Assembly (NCBI GenBank): GCA_023701085.1
Contig: JAMPXR010000046.1
Location: 1-10,466, forward strand
Source of the DNA: Ramlibacter sp.
GTDB taxonomy: Bacteria; Pseudomonadota; Gammaproteobacteria; Burkholderiales; Burkholderiaceae_C
Direction of reading: 5' to 3'
DNA length: 10,466 bases
Shown: one piece after another, positions 1 to 6,418 of the stretch
Layout: the number at the start of each line of letters is the position of its first letter
Numbering within the stretch: the stretch's first letter is position 1
Made by a program: the position numbers and the translations under genes
The notes under the pieces: model-generated
Told to the model about the DNA's origin: nothing
What the model saw: only the letters and a program-made list of their open reading frames with translations
The model's database searches: none

Positions 1-953
1 AAGCGCTCGTAGAAATAAGGCGCGGCGGCGGGCAGCGGGCCGTTCGCGTTTTCGCACACCGACAGCAGATGCTGTTGCGCCAGCGGATAGGTGATGCCGT
101 AAATCTCGCGGCACAGGCCGCGGGCGACACCGCCGCTCCAGTCGTCGGGCAACAGTTGCGCGGGCAGTTGCGGATCGTGCAGCAGGGTGCGCCGGAAATC
201 GTGCATCAAGAGCGCCTGGACCAGGAAACACTGCTGCGGATCGAGGCTGGCCGCCTCGCGCATCGCGCGCAGCACCGGCCGGAACCGTTCGATGAACTCG
301 CGGTACCGTCCGGAAAGCGCGTCCAGATTCCAGCAATCGTGCACCAGTTCCTGCAGCGGCCGGCTGGCCAGCGCACCCACATGGCTGGCTTGCATCGCCA
401 CCACCTGGTCCCGCAGCCCGGTTTCCTGGAGGATCTCCAACAGCCCCTGGGTGTCGATCGAGGGGTGCGCAAGCACGCCGGGCGCCAGGTTGCCGTAGCC
501 GGCCCAGGTCAGTTCCCTGCACAAGGCGTCCCGCGGCGCGCGCGCGATCGACGCCGGGATCACCACCCATTGCCATTCACCGTTCCATGCCTGCTTGGGC
601 TCGAAATAGATCCTGCGATAGGCATGCTCGAACCGGCGCAGGCCCGAGGGGGTCAGGCTGTAGTAGCTCTTGCGCCCCTGCTGCCGCGAAGCCAGCCAGT
701 TCTCCTGCGACAGCCGGTAGACGCTGGTGCGCACCATGCGCTCGTTCAGGCCGAGCGGCTGCACCAGCCGAATGAAACTGCCGAGCCAGACCGAGCCGCC
801 GTGCGGCGCGATGAAGTCGCCGTAGACGGTGATGATCAAGGAGTTGGCGCGAGTCGGATGGCGCTGCAGGAAGTCCTCGATCCATCGGGCGATGTATCGG
901 CTCTTCACAAGCTTGCCGGAGGCGTCGGCCGGTGGGCAGTGAGCATGCGCCAT
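1..953 (-). CDS. PaaX-family transcriptional repressor (C-terminal end cut by window edge)
   Basis: A minus-strand frame runs open from an ATG at 953 to the window edge, giving 317 codons with no stop. PaaX repressors are winged-helix proteins that, in the characterised cases, bind phenylacetyl-CoA and then release DNA. Family signatures are clear: residues 38-58 (SLIITVYGD, then APHGG and VWLG) and 70-100 (LNERMVRTSVYRL, then GRKSYYSL) form the N-terminal winged helix. The C-terminal domain shows HDFRRTLL (251-258), LPAQLLPDDW (263-272) and GLCREIY (279-285). E. coli PaaX is about 316 residues, so only a short tail should lie outside. I chose the ATG at 953 because it gives a normal-length N-terminus, but it lacks a good ribosome site. 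An in-frame ATG at 998 would add 15 residues (MKRRGLDRL...). The gene is divergent from fdhD and the molybdoenzyme operon, the usual arrangement for a local regulator. The ligand is not determined, since paralogues regulate several aromatic pathways. Confidence 0.9.
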   Translation of the reverse strand, partial: MAHAHCPPADASGKLVKSRYIARWIEDFLQRHPTRANSLIITVYGDFIAPHGGSVWLGSFIRLVQPLGLNERMVRTSVYRLSQENWLASRQQGRKSYYSLTPSGLRRFEHAYRRIYFEPKQAWNGEWQWVVIPASIARAPRDALCRELTWAGYGNLAPGVLAHPSIDTQGLLEILQETGLRDQVVAMQASHVGALASRPLQELVHDCWNLDALSGRYREFIERFRPVLRAMREAASLDPQQCFLVQALLMHDFRRTLLHDPQLPAQLLPDDWSGGVARGLCREIYGITYPLAQQHLLSVCENANGPLPAAAPYFYER

Positions 954-1012
954 TGTATTTGGGCGCGCCGGCAATCGGTCCAGGCCGCGCCGCTTCATCT
1001 ACCTGATACCGC

Positions 1013-1046
1013 AATGATACATAGTAAGTGGGTTTTACGTATCATT
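1013..1046. promoter_or_regulatory. Candidate operator: AATGATAC / GTATCATT inverted repeat
   Basis: A perfect 8-bp inverted repeat (AATGATAC at 1013-1020, GTATCATT at 1039-1046) is separated by 18 bp. A further direct copy of TGATAC lies exactly 11 bp (about one helical turn) upstream at 1004-1009. PaaX operators described in E. coli are built on TGATTC/GAATCA half-sites, which differ from this hexamer by one base. The site lies just upstream of the PaaX-type gene, so autoregulation is likely. The binder is inferred, not shown. Confidence 0.55.
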
Positions 1047-1128
1047 ATTGAACTCAAGCTGAACGCCGCCAGTCACCTTTAACTAGTTTGATTCAAGACA
1101 AATTCTGCAAACATCTCAGGGTTTTATC

Positions 1129-1169
1129 TGATACATTTCATATTGACTTTAGCCGGGCCTCTTGTATCG
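1129..1169. promoter_or_regulatory. Candidate operator overlapping the fdhD promoter: TGATAC / GTATCG
   Basis: TGATAC (1129-1134) and GTATCG (1164-1169, one mismatch to a perfect inverted partner) are separated by 29 bp. They bracket the -35 element, and the right half falls on the proposed -10. A repressor bound at both halves would block polymerase, which fits repression by a PaaX-type protein lifted by an aryl-CoA ligand. The assignment rests on the repeated hexamer and its position only. Confidence 0.45.
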
Positions 1170-1170
1170 T
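1143..1170 (+). promoter_or_regulatory. Candidate sigma-70 promoter for the fdhD-molybdoenzyme operon
   Basis: TTGACT (1143-1148, five of six to the -35 consensus) and TATCGT (1165-1170, four of six to the -10) are separated by 16 bp. Transcription would start near 1177, leaving a leader of about 55 nt before the fdhD ATG at 1232. It is the best match in the AT-rich gap on this strand. Spacing and consensus are acceptable but not strong. Confidence 0.45.
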
Positions 1171-1231
1171 ATTGCCAACCAAATAAGGGGGCGCTTCGCC
1201 CCCGTCCGCCCTGTGCGGCGAGGAGCTGTCG

Positions 1232-2047
1232 ATGCAGAACGAAACAGGCGTGCCCGGTGCGGCTCACAACCGGTACGGCGCCCAGCGCCGGGTCGCCGGC
1301 TCGGCCGGCGCGGCGGACGAGACGGTGGCGGAAGAGGTCCCGGTCGCGCTGGTCTACAACGGCATCTCGCATGCCGTGATGCTGGCCACGCCCTCGGACC
1401 TGGAAGACTTCGCCCTCGGGTTCAGCTTGAGCGAATGCATCGTCCACCATCCGCGTGAGATCCACGACCTGGAGCTGGTCGAACGGCGCAACGGCATCGA
1501 GCTGCGCATGGAACTCAGCGGCGAGCGCGCCGACGCCCTCAAGCGGCATCGCCGGACGCTGGCCGGCCGCACGGGGTGCGGGCTGTGCGGCACCGAAAGC
1601 CTGAACCAGCTCGACAAGCGGGCCGCCACGGTCCGGTCGTCGCTGGTCCTGAATGGCGACCCGCTGCCGCGCGCCCTGCGCGACCTGCAGCGGATGCAGC
1701 ACCTGTTCCGCCTGACCGGGGCCGTCCACGCGGCCGCCTGGTGCGACCCCGACGGCCGCGTGGACCTGGTGCGCGAGGACGTCGGGCGGCACAACGCGCT
1801 GGACAAGCTGATCGGCGCGCGCGCGGCACGCCGCCAGGGGTTCGACGACGGCTTCGTGCTGATCACCAGCCGCGCCAGCTACGAGATCGTGCAGAAGGCC
1901 GCGGCCGTCGGCATCCCCCTGGTCGCCGCCGTCTCCGCGCCCACCGGCATGGCCGTGCGCGTGGCCATCGAATCGGGCGTCACGCTGATCGGTTTCGTGC
2001 GGGGCGAAAGGCACTGCGTCTATTCGCATCCGCAGCGCGTTCATTAA
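1232..2047 (+). CDS. fdhD: FdhD, formate dehydrogenase accessory sulfurtransferase
   Basis: The 271-residue protein is a full-length FdhD. FdhD takes sulfur from a cysteine desulfurase (IscS in E. coli) and passes it to the Mo-bis-guanine-dinucleotide cofactor, giving the terminal sulfido ligand that formate dehydrogenases need; it acts in the cytoplasm. Visible hallmarks are GRTGCGLCGTESL at 112-124, with the two sulfur-handling cysteines C116 and C119, REDVGRHNALDKL at 181-193, and LITSRASYEIVQKAA near 215-229. The ATG has an AGGAG ribosome site at 1221-1225 with a 6-nt spacer. The stop lies 18 bp before the molybdoenzyme large subunit on the same strand, so the two are almost certainly co-transcribed. 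No formate dehydrogenase lies in the window; the neighbouring enzyme looks like the intended client, which is unusual. Family identity is certain; the client is inferred. Confidence 0.96.
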   Translation: MQNETGVPGAAHNRYGAQRRVAGSAGAADETVAEEVPVALVYNGISHAVMLATPSDLEDFALGFSLSECIVHHPREIHDLELVERRNGIELRMELSGERADALKRHRRTLAGRTGCGLCGTESLNQLDKRAATVRSSLVLNGDPLPRALRDLQRMQHLFRLTGAVHAAAWCDPDGRVDLVREDVGRHNALDKLIGARAARRQGFDDGFVLITSRASYEIVQKAAAVGIPLVAAVSAPTGMAVRVAIESGVTLIGFVRGERHCVYSHPQRVH

Positions 2048-2065
2048 GGCAGCAGGAGACAAGCC

Positions 2066-4819
2066 ATGCCAGCGAGCCAAGCCAAGACGGTCAAGCACGT
2101 TCCCAGCTATTGCTACAACTGCGTTTCGGGGCCCGACTTCATGACCGTCAAGGTCGAAGACGGCGTCGCCACCGAAATCGGGCCCAATTTCGCCGCCGCC
2201 CAGGTGCACCCGGCCCAGGGCAAGGTCTGCGTCAAGGCCTACGGGCTGGTGCAGAAGACCTACAACCCGAACCGGATCGCCTCGCCGATGAAGCGCACCA
2301 ACCCGCGCAAGGGCCGCGACGAGGATCCGGGGTTCGTTCCGATTTCATGGGACGAGGCGCTGGACACCATCGCCGCAAAGCTCAAGGCCACCCGTGCCAA
2401 GGGCGTGCTGGACGAGCAGGGGCTGCCCCGCGTGGCGGCCTCCTTCGGGCACGGCGGCACGCCCGCCATGTACATGGGAACCTTCCCCGCTTTCCTGTCG
2501 GCCTGGGGCCCGATCGACTTCAGCTTCGGATCGGGCCAGGGCGTCAAATGCGTCCACTCGGAGCATCTTTACGGCGAGTTCTGGCACCGCGGCTTCACGG
2601 TGGCGGCCGACACCCCGTCGGTGCGCTATGTCATCTCGCTGGGCGCCAACGTCGAATCTTCCGGCGGCCCCTGCGCGGTGACCCGGCACGCCGACGCGCG
2701 CATCCGCGGCTACAAGCGCATCCAGGTCGAGCCGCACCTGTCGGTCACCGGCGCCTGTTCGGGCGAGTGGGTGCCGATCCGGCCCAAGACCGATCCGGCA
2801 TTCATGTTCGCGCTGATGCATGTCCTGCTGGTCGAGCGCCGGCTGGACGAACTGGATGTGCCCTTCCTGCGCGACCGGACTTCTTCGCCCTACCTCGTCG
2901 GCCCCGACGGCCTGTATCTGCGCGATGCGGCAAGCCGCAAACCGCTGGTGTGGGACGAAGCGGGCGGGCGGGCCGTGCCCTTCGACCAGCCGGGTGCGGT
3001 GCCGGCCCTGAGCGGACGCTTCCCGGTTCGCGGCGCGGTCAGCGTGGACGCCGACGACGCCTGCAGGGAAATGGGCGAGGTCGAAGGCGTGACGGCGTTC
3101 ACGAAACTGGTCGAGCACATCGGGAAGTACTCACCCGAATGGGCCGCCGGCATATGTGACGTGCCGGCCCAGACCATCCGCCGCATCGCCAACGAGTACC
3201 TGGACGCGGCCTGCGTCGGCCAGACCACGGTGATCGACGGCGTGACGCTGCCGTTCCGGCCGGTCGCCGTGGTGCTTGGCAAGTCGGTCAACAACGGCTG
3301 GGGCGCGTTCGAATGCTGCTGGGCGCGCACCATGCTGGCGGTGCTGGTGGGCGCGCTCGAAGTGCCCGGCGGCACCTTGGGCACGACGGTGCGGCTGAAC
3401 CGGCCGCAGGACGACCGGCACAAGAGCGTGCGGGCGGGCGAAGACGGTTTCATGGAGCAGAAGTTCAACGCGACCGACAAGGCCCACTGGGCCGCCCAGC
3501 CGACCGGCCGCAACATGCACCGGACGCTGGTGCCCATCGTCGGCAACACCGCCTGGAGCCAGGCGCTGGGCCCGACGCAGCTGGCCTGGATGTTCCAGCG
3601 CGAGCAGCCCGCCAACTCCAACCTGCCCAAGCCCAGCCTGCCCGATGTCTGGTTCATCTACCGGACCAACCCGGCAATCTCGTTCTGGGAGACGCGCACG
3701 CTGGTCGACACCATCGCGACCTTCCCTTTCACCGTCGCCTTCGCCTACACGATCGACGAGACCAACTACATGGCCGACCTGCTGCTGCCCGAGGCCACGG
3801 ACCTGGAGTCGACCCAGATGATCCGCGTGGGCGGCACCAAGTTCATGGAGCAGTTCTGGGACCACAAGGGCGTGGTGCTGCGCCAGAGCGCGGTGGCGGC
3901 GCAGGGCGATGCGCGCGACTTCACCTGGATCACCACCGAGCTGGCCAAGCGCTGCGGACTGCTCGAGCCGTACAACGGCGCCATCAATCGCGGCGCCGGC
4001 GGCGTATCGCCCCTCAAGGGGGCCCATTACGATTTCAGCCTGGACCCCGCGGTGGAGCACGAGCCCGAGGCGATCTGGGATGCGGTGTGCCGCGCGGCCT
4101 CGACCGCGCTGTCGGACGGGCGCGAAACGCTCGGCCTGGCGTGGTTCAAGGAGCACGGCTTCTACACGGTCCCGATGTCGCGGCTGGAGTGGTATCTCAC
4201 CCCGACCATGGAAAGGCTGGGCCTGCGCTACGAACTGCCCTACCAGGAACGCCTGCTGCGCATCGGGCGCGAACTGGGCAACCGCCTGCACGAGAAGAAC
4301 ATGAGCTGGTGGGACGCGCAGCTGTCCGAGTACGCCGCCCTGCCCGAATGGCACGACGTTCCGGCACGCTGGGATGCGGCGCTGGTCAATGCCGGCCAGA
4401 AGGTCGAGGATTTTCCGCTGTGGCTGCTCACCACCAAGAGCATGCAGTACCACGCCGGCGGCAACGTCGGCATCGCCCTGATGAGCGAGGTCGCGCAGAA
4501 CGTGCGCGGCCATGCCGGCGTGATCATGAACAGGAAGACGGCAGCTCGCTACGGGATCGCCGAGGGCGACCGGATCGAAGTCCGCTCCCATATCGGGGCG
4601 ACCTACGGTGCCGCGGTGCTGGCCCAGGGCGTGCGGCCGGACACGCTGGTCATCATCGGGCAGTTCGACCACTGGGCCACGCCGCACGCCAAGGACCTGG
4701 GCATGCCCAGCCTGAACACGGTGGCACCCATGTCGCTGGAACTGACCGATGCGACGGGCTCCGGCTCCGACATCGTCAAGGTCCAGGTTCGCAAGCTTGA
4801 GGAGGAGGCCACGGCATGA
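2066..4819 (+). CDS. Molybdopterin oxidoreductase large subunit, PadB-like (arylacetyl-CoA:acceptor oxidoreductase candidate)
   Basis: This 917-residue protein is a DMSO-reductase-family catalytic subunit binding a Mo-bis-PGD cofactor. Residues 14-60 form the N-terminal iron-sulfur domain, with C16, C19 and C55. WDEALDTIAAKL (95-106) and LGANVESSGGP (193-203) are typical of the pterin domains. C162, in GQGVKCVHSEH (158-167), is the best candidate metal ligand. ETNYMADLLLPEATDLE (565-581) is the usual family signature, and the C-terminal molydopterin-binding domain starts near 783 (FPLWLLTTKS). There is no twin-arginine signal, so the subunit should stay in the cytoplasm, unlike polysulfide, tetrathionate or arsenate reductases. 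That and overall resemblance point to phenylacetyl-CoA:acceptor oxidoreductase (PadB of Thauera/Aromatoleum), which makes an alpha-keto acid and reduces quinone. The ribosome site AGGAGA lies at 2054-2059, and the stop overlaps the next start (ATGA). The third cysteine of the usual cluster motif is missing. Family is certain; substrate is only moderately supported. Confidence 0.93.
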   Translation: MPASQAKTVKHVPSYCYNCVSGPDFMTVKVEDGVATEIGPNFAAAQVHPAQGKVCVKAYGLVQKTYNPNRIASPMKRTNPRKGRDEDPGFVPISWDEALDTIAAKLKATRAKGVLDEQGLPRVAASFGHGGTPAMYMGTFPAFLSAWGPIDFSFGSGQGVKCVHSEHLYGEFWHRGFTVAADTPSVRYVISLGANVESSGGPCAVTRHADARIRGYKRIQVEPHLSVTGACSGEWVPIRPKTDPAFMFALMHVLLVERRLDELDVPFLRDRTSSPYLVGPDGLYLRDAASRKPLVWDEAGGRAVPFDQPGAVPALSGRFPVRGAVSVDADDACREMGEVEGVTAFTKLVEHIGKYSPEWAAGICDVPAQTIRRIANEYLDAACVGQTTVIDGVTLPFRPVAVVLGKSVNNGWGAFECCWARTMLAVLVGALEVPGGTLGTTVRLNRPQDDRHKSVRAGEDGFMEQKFNATDKAHWAAQPTGRNMHRTLVPIVGNTAWSQALGPTQLAWMFQREQPANSNLPKPSLPDVWFIYRTNPAISFWETRTLVDTIATFPFTVAFAYTIDETNYMADLLLPEATDLESTQMIRVGGTKFMEQFWDHKGVVLRQSAVAAQGDARDFTWITTELAKRCGLLEPYNGAINRGAGGVSPLKGAHYDFSLDPAVEHEPEAIWDAVCRAASTALSDGRETLGLAWFKEHGFYTVPMSRLEWYLTPTMERLGLRYELPYQERLLRIGRELGNRLHEKNMSWWDAQLSEYAALPEWHDVPARWDAALVNAGQKVEDFPLWLLTTKSMQYHAGGNVGIALMSEVAQNVRGHAGVIMNRKTAARYGIAEGDRIEVRSHIGATYGAAVLAQGVRPDTLVIIGQFDHWATPHAKDLGMPSLNTVAPMSLELTDATGSGSDIVKVQVRKLEEEATA
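4800..4808 (+). promoter_or_regulatory. Strong ribosome binding site of the iron-sulfur subunit
   Basis: AGGAGGAGG sits inside the end of the large-subunit gene, 7 nt before the ATG at 4816. It fixes that start and suggests efficient re-initiation at the 4-nt ATGA overlap, keeping the two subunits in step. Confidence 0.7.
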
Positions 4820-5463
4820 CCCGCTACGCCATGAGCATCGACCTGCGCCGCTGCGTCGGCTGCCAGACCTGCACCGCGGCGTGCAAGACCACCAACGCGA
4901 CACCGCCGGGCGTGCAGTGGCGGCGCGTGCTCGACCTGGAGACGGGCGAATTTCCCGACGTGCGCCGCACCTTCCTGCCCAAGGCCTGCATGCATTGCGC
5001 CGAGCCGCCCTGCGAGGACGTCTGCCCCACCGGCGCGACCCACAAGCGGCCCGACGGCCTGGTGGCGATCGACTACGACCTGTGCATCGGCTGCGCCCAC
5101 TGCATGATGGCCTGCCCCTACGACGCCCGCTCCATCGTGCACGACGCGCAATTCGCCTACGGCGACCAGCCGATCGCCTCGGAGGCCGCGCGCTTCGACC
5201 CCGCGCGCATCGGTGTGGCGACCAAATGCACCTTCTGCGAGGACCGGATCGATCTGGCAGCAGCCACCGGCCGCACGCCCGGGGTGCATCCCGAAGTCAC
5301 GCCGGCCTGCGTCAATTCGTGCATCTCCAACGCGATGGTGTTCGGCGACCTGGACGATCCGGACAGCAACATCAGCCGCCTGCTCGCGCGAACGCAGCAT
5401 TACCGCATGCACGAGGAACTCGGCACGCAGCCGGGCGTGCACTATATCTGGGAGGACGCATGA
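4816..5463 (+). CDS. 4Fe-4S ferredoxin-type electron-transfer subunit (PadC/DmsB-like)
   Basis: The 215-residue protein carries electrons between the molybdenum subunit and the membrane anchor. Sixteen cysteines fall into four cluster motifs: C13/C16/C19/C23, C58/C61/C66/C70, C90/C93/C96/C100, and C138/C141/C165/C169. This is the standard pattern of four [4Fe-4S] clusters in DmsB/PsrB/PadC-type subunits. There is no signal peptide, as expected for a partner of a cytoplasmic catalytic subunit. The C-terminus (HYIWEDA) ends on a 4-nt ATGA overlap with the anchor gene. The start is fixed by the strong ribosome site and the overlap with the upstream stop. Family and role are clear; the specific name PadC follows only from the neighbourhood. 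Confidence 0.94.
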   Translation: MTRYAMSIDLRRCVGCQTCTAACKTTNATPPGVQWRRVLDLETGEFPDVRRTFLPKACMHCAEPPCEDVCPTGATHKRPDGLVAIDYDLCIGCAHCMMACPYDARSIVHDAQFAYGDQPIASEAARFDPARIGVATKCTFCEDRIDLAAATGRTPGVHPEVTPACVNSCISNAMVFGDLDDPDSNISRLLARTQHYRMHEELGTQPGVHYIWEDA

Positions 5464-6377
5464 AACCCCCCCCGAAGAAAAGCGCCGACCTCGCCTCGCC
5501 GCGACTGCAGCGCAACTGGGATTGGCGGGCGGCCGGCAACTTCATGGCCGGCGGCGCCGGCGGCGGCCTGCTGCTGGGCGCGGCGATCGCCGGCGCCGGC
5601 GCGAATGCGACGCGGGCCGCCTTGCTGCTGGGCATGGCCCTCATTGCCGCCGGACTGACCTGCGTCTGGTTCGAGATCGGACGTCCCTGGCGCGCCGCCA
5701 ATGTCTATCGCCACATCGCCACCTCCTGGATGACACGCGAAGCCGTCGTGGCGCTGCTGCTGTTTGCCAGCGGCGCGTGGGCGCTCTACAGCCTGGCCGC
5801 GCCGTTCGTGGCGTTGGCCGGCGGGCTCGGGCTGGTGTTCCTCTACAGCCAGGCGCGCATGCTGGCCGCCAACAAGGGCATCCCGGCATGGCGGCATCCG
5901 CGCTGCGTGGCCTTGATGGCGTCGGCCAGCGTCGCCGAGGGCGCTGGCTTGCTTGCCTGTATCGCGGCCGCCGTCGGTCCGGTCGGACTCTGGAGCTCGA
6001 TCGGCGTGATCGCGGTGATCGCCGTGCGCGCCGTCTGCTGGAAACGCTACCTGGGCGGGCTGACCGCGGCCGGTGCGCCCGAAGGCTCGCTGCGGGTGCT
6101 GGCAGGCATCGACCGCCGCTTTCTGCTGCTCGGCCACGCGCTGCCGGCGCTGCTGGCGATTCCCGCCCTGGTCGGGACGGCAGGCGCGCGGCTGTCGATG
6201 TTCGTGGCCGGCTTGCTGCTGCTGGCCAGCGGCTGGACCGTCAAATACATCCTGATTCGCCGCGCCGCCTTCACCCAGGGCGCTGCCCTGCCGCACCTGC
6301 CTGTGCGCGGACGCGGCCCGGCCGGCGCGGCCGCCAAGCCCGGCTGGTCCGCTGTGCCTGGAAGCCGCAACGCGTGA
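5460..6377 (+). CDS. DmsC/NrfD-type membrane anchor subunit (PadD-like)
   Basis: The 305-residue protein has about eight hydrophobic segments (near 27-48, 52-72, 94-113, 115-133, 149-172, 176-194, 220-240 and 244-264), as in DmsC. The segment FEIGRPWRAANVYRH (71-85), followed by TSWMTREA (88-95), is a hallmark of this anchor family, as is the C-terminal FTQGAALPHLPVRG (271-284). Members hold the soluble subunits at the inner membrane and exchange electrons with the quinone pool; no haem-binding pattern is evident. With a cytoplasmic catalytic module and an oxidative role, it would pass electrons into the pool. A GGAGG ribosome site at 5451-5455 is only 4 nt from the ATG, which overlaps the previous stop. 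The gene ends 31 bp before the end of the convergent hydrolase gene. Confidence 0.92.
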   Translation: MKPPPKKSADLASPRLQRNWDWRAAGNFMAGGAGGGLLLGAAIAGAGANATRAALLLGMALIAAGLTCVWFEIGRPWRAANVYRHIATSWMTREAVVALLLFASGAWALYSLAAPFVALAGGLGLVFLYSQARMLAANKGIPAWRHPRCVALMASASVAEGAGLLACIAAAVGPVGLWSSIGVIAVIAVRAVCWKRYLGGLTAAGAPEGSLRVLAGIDRRFLLLGHALPALLAIPALVGTAGARLSMFVAGLLLLASGWTVKYILIRRAAFTQGAALPHLPVRGRGPAGAAAKPGWSAVPGSRNA

Positions 6378-6399
6378 GCGCGATGGCCCGGCTCGCAAG

Positions 6400-6418
6400 C
6401 GCGCGGCATCACCGCGCG
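6400..6418. other. Hairpin between convergent genes, possible weak bidirectional terminator
   Basis: A 7-bp GC stem (CGCGCGG / CCGCGCG) with a 5-nt loop lies at the meeting point of the plus-strand operon and the minus-strand hydrolase gene. The hydrolase stop codon (6409-6411) sits in the loop. There is no T-run on either side, so intrinsic termination is doubtful. Confidence 0.25.

Larger units (their letters stand above)
954..1231. promoter_or_regulatory. Divergent, AT-rich control region between the PaaX-type gene and fdhD
   Basis: This 278-bp gap separates two divergent genes and holds no convincing gene. Positions about 1010-1190 are strikingly AT-richer than the very GC-rich flanks. 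It contains TGATAC at 1004-1009, 1015-1020 and 1129-1134, GTATCA at 1039-1044, and the near-copy GTATCG at 1164-1169. It also has TTGATTCAA at 1088-1096 (TTGA and TCAA arms around one base) and TTGA/TCAA arms at 1048-1057. The likely job is to carry both promoters and the operators of the PaaX-type protein. Confidence 0.75.

Noticed and set aside
69..1082. 337-codon plus-strand frame opposite the PaaX-type gene
   Set aside because: The minus-strand frame here has unmistakable PaaX signatures; this one runs through the regulatory region and shows no family features.
1088..1101. Possible FNR/ANR-type box (TTGAT-N4-GACAA)
   Set aside because: Eight of ten conserved positions match, but its centre lies about 82 bp upstream of the proposed start, not near -41. 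The palindrome TTGATTCAA explains the left half as well. It is not strong enough to claim oxygen control.
1124..2209. 361-codon minus-strand frame opposite fdhD, and 527-codon plus-strand frame at 1576-3159
   Set aside because: Both overlap fdhD and the large subunit in other frames, and both read as low-complexity Arg/Ala/Gly-rich products without motifs.
2066..4819. Reading the operon as a formate dehydrogenase because fdhD is present
   Set aside because: The large subunit lacks the formate dehydrogenase active-site context (Cys/SeCys followed by HGP and AGL) and a Tat signal. It pairs with a DmsC-type anchor, not a cytochrome b subunit.
3131..4903. 590-codon open frame on the minus strand opposite the molybdoenzyme gene
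   Set aside because: It is antisense to a clear family member. Its composition (rich in Arg, Ala, Gly, His, Gln) is what GC-rich DNA gives in a shadow frame, and no domain is recognisable.
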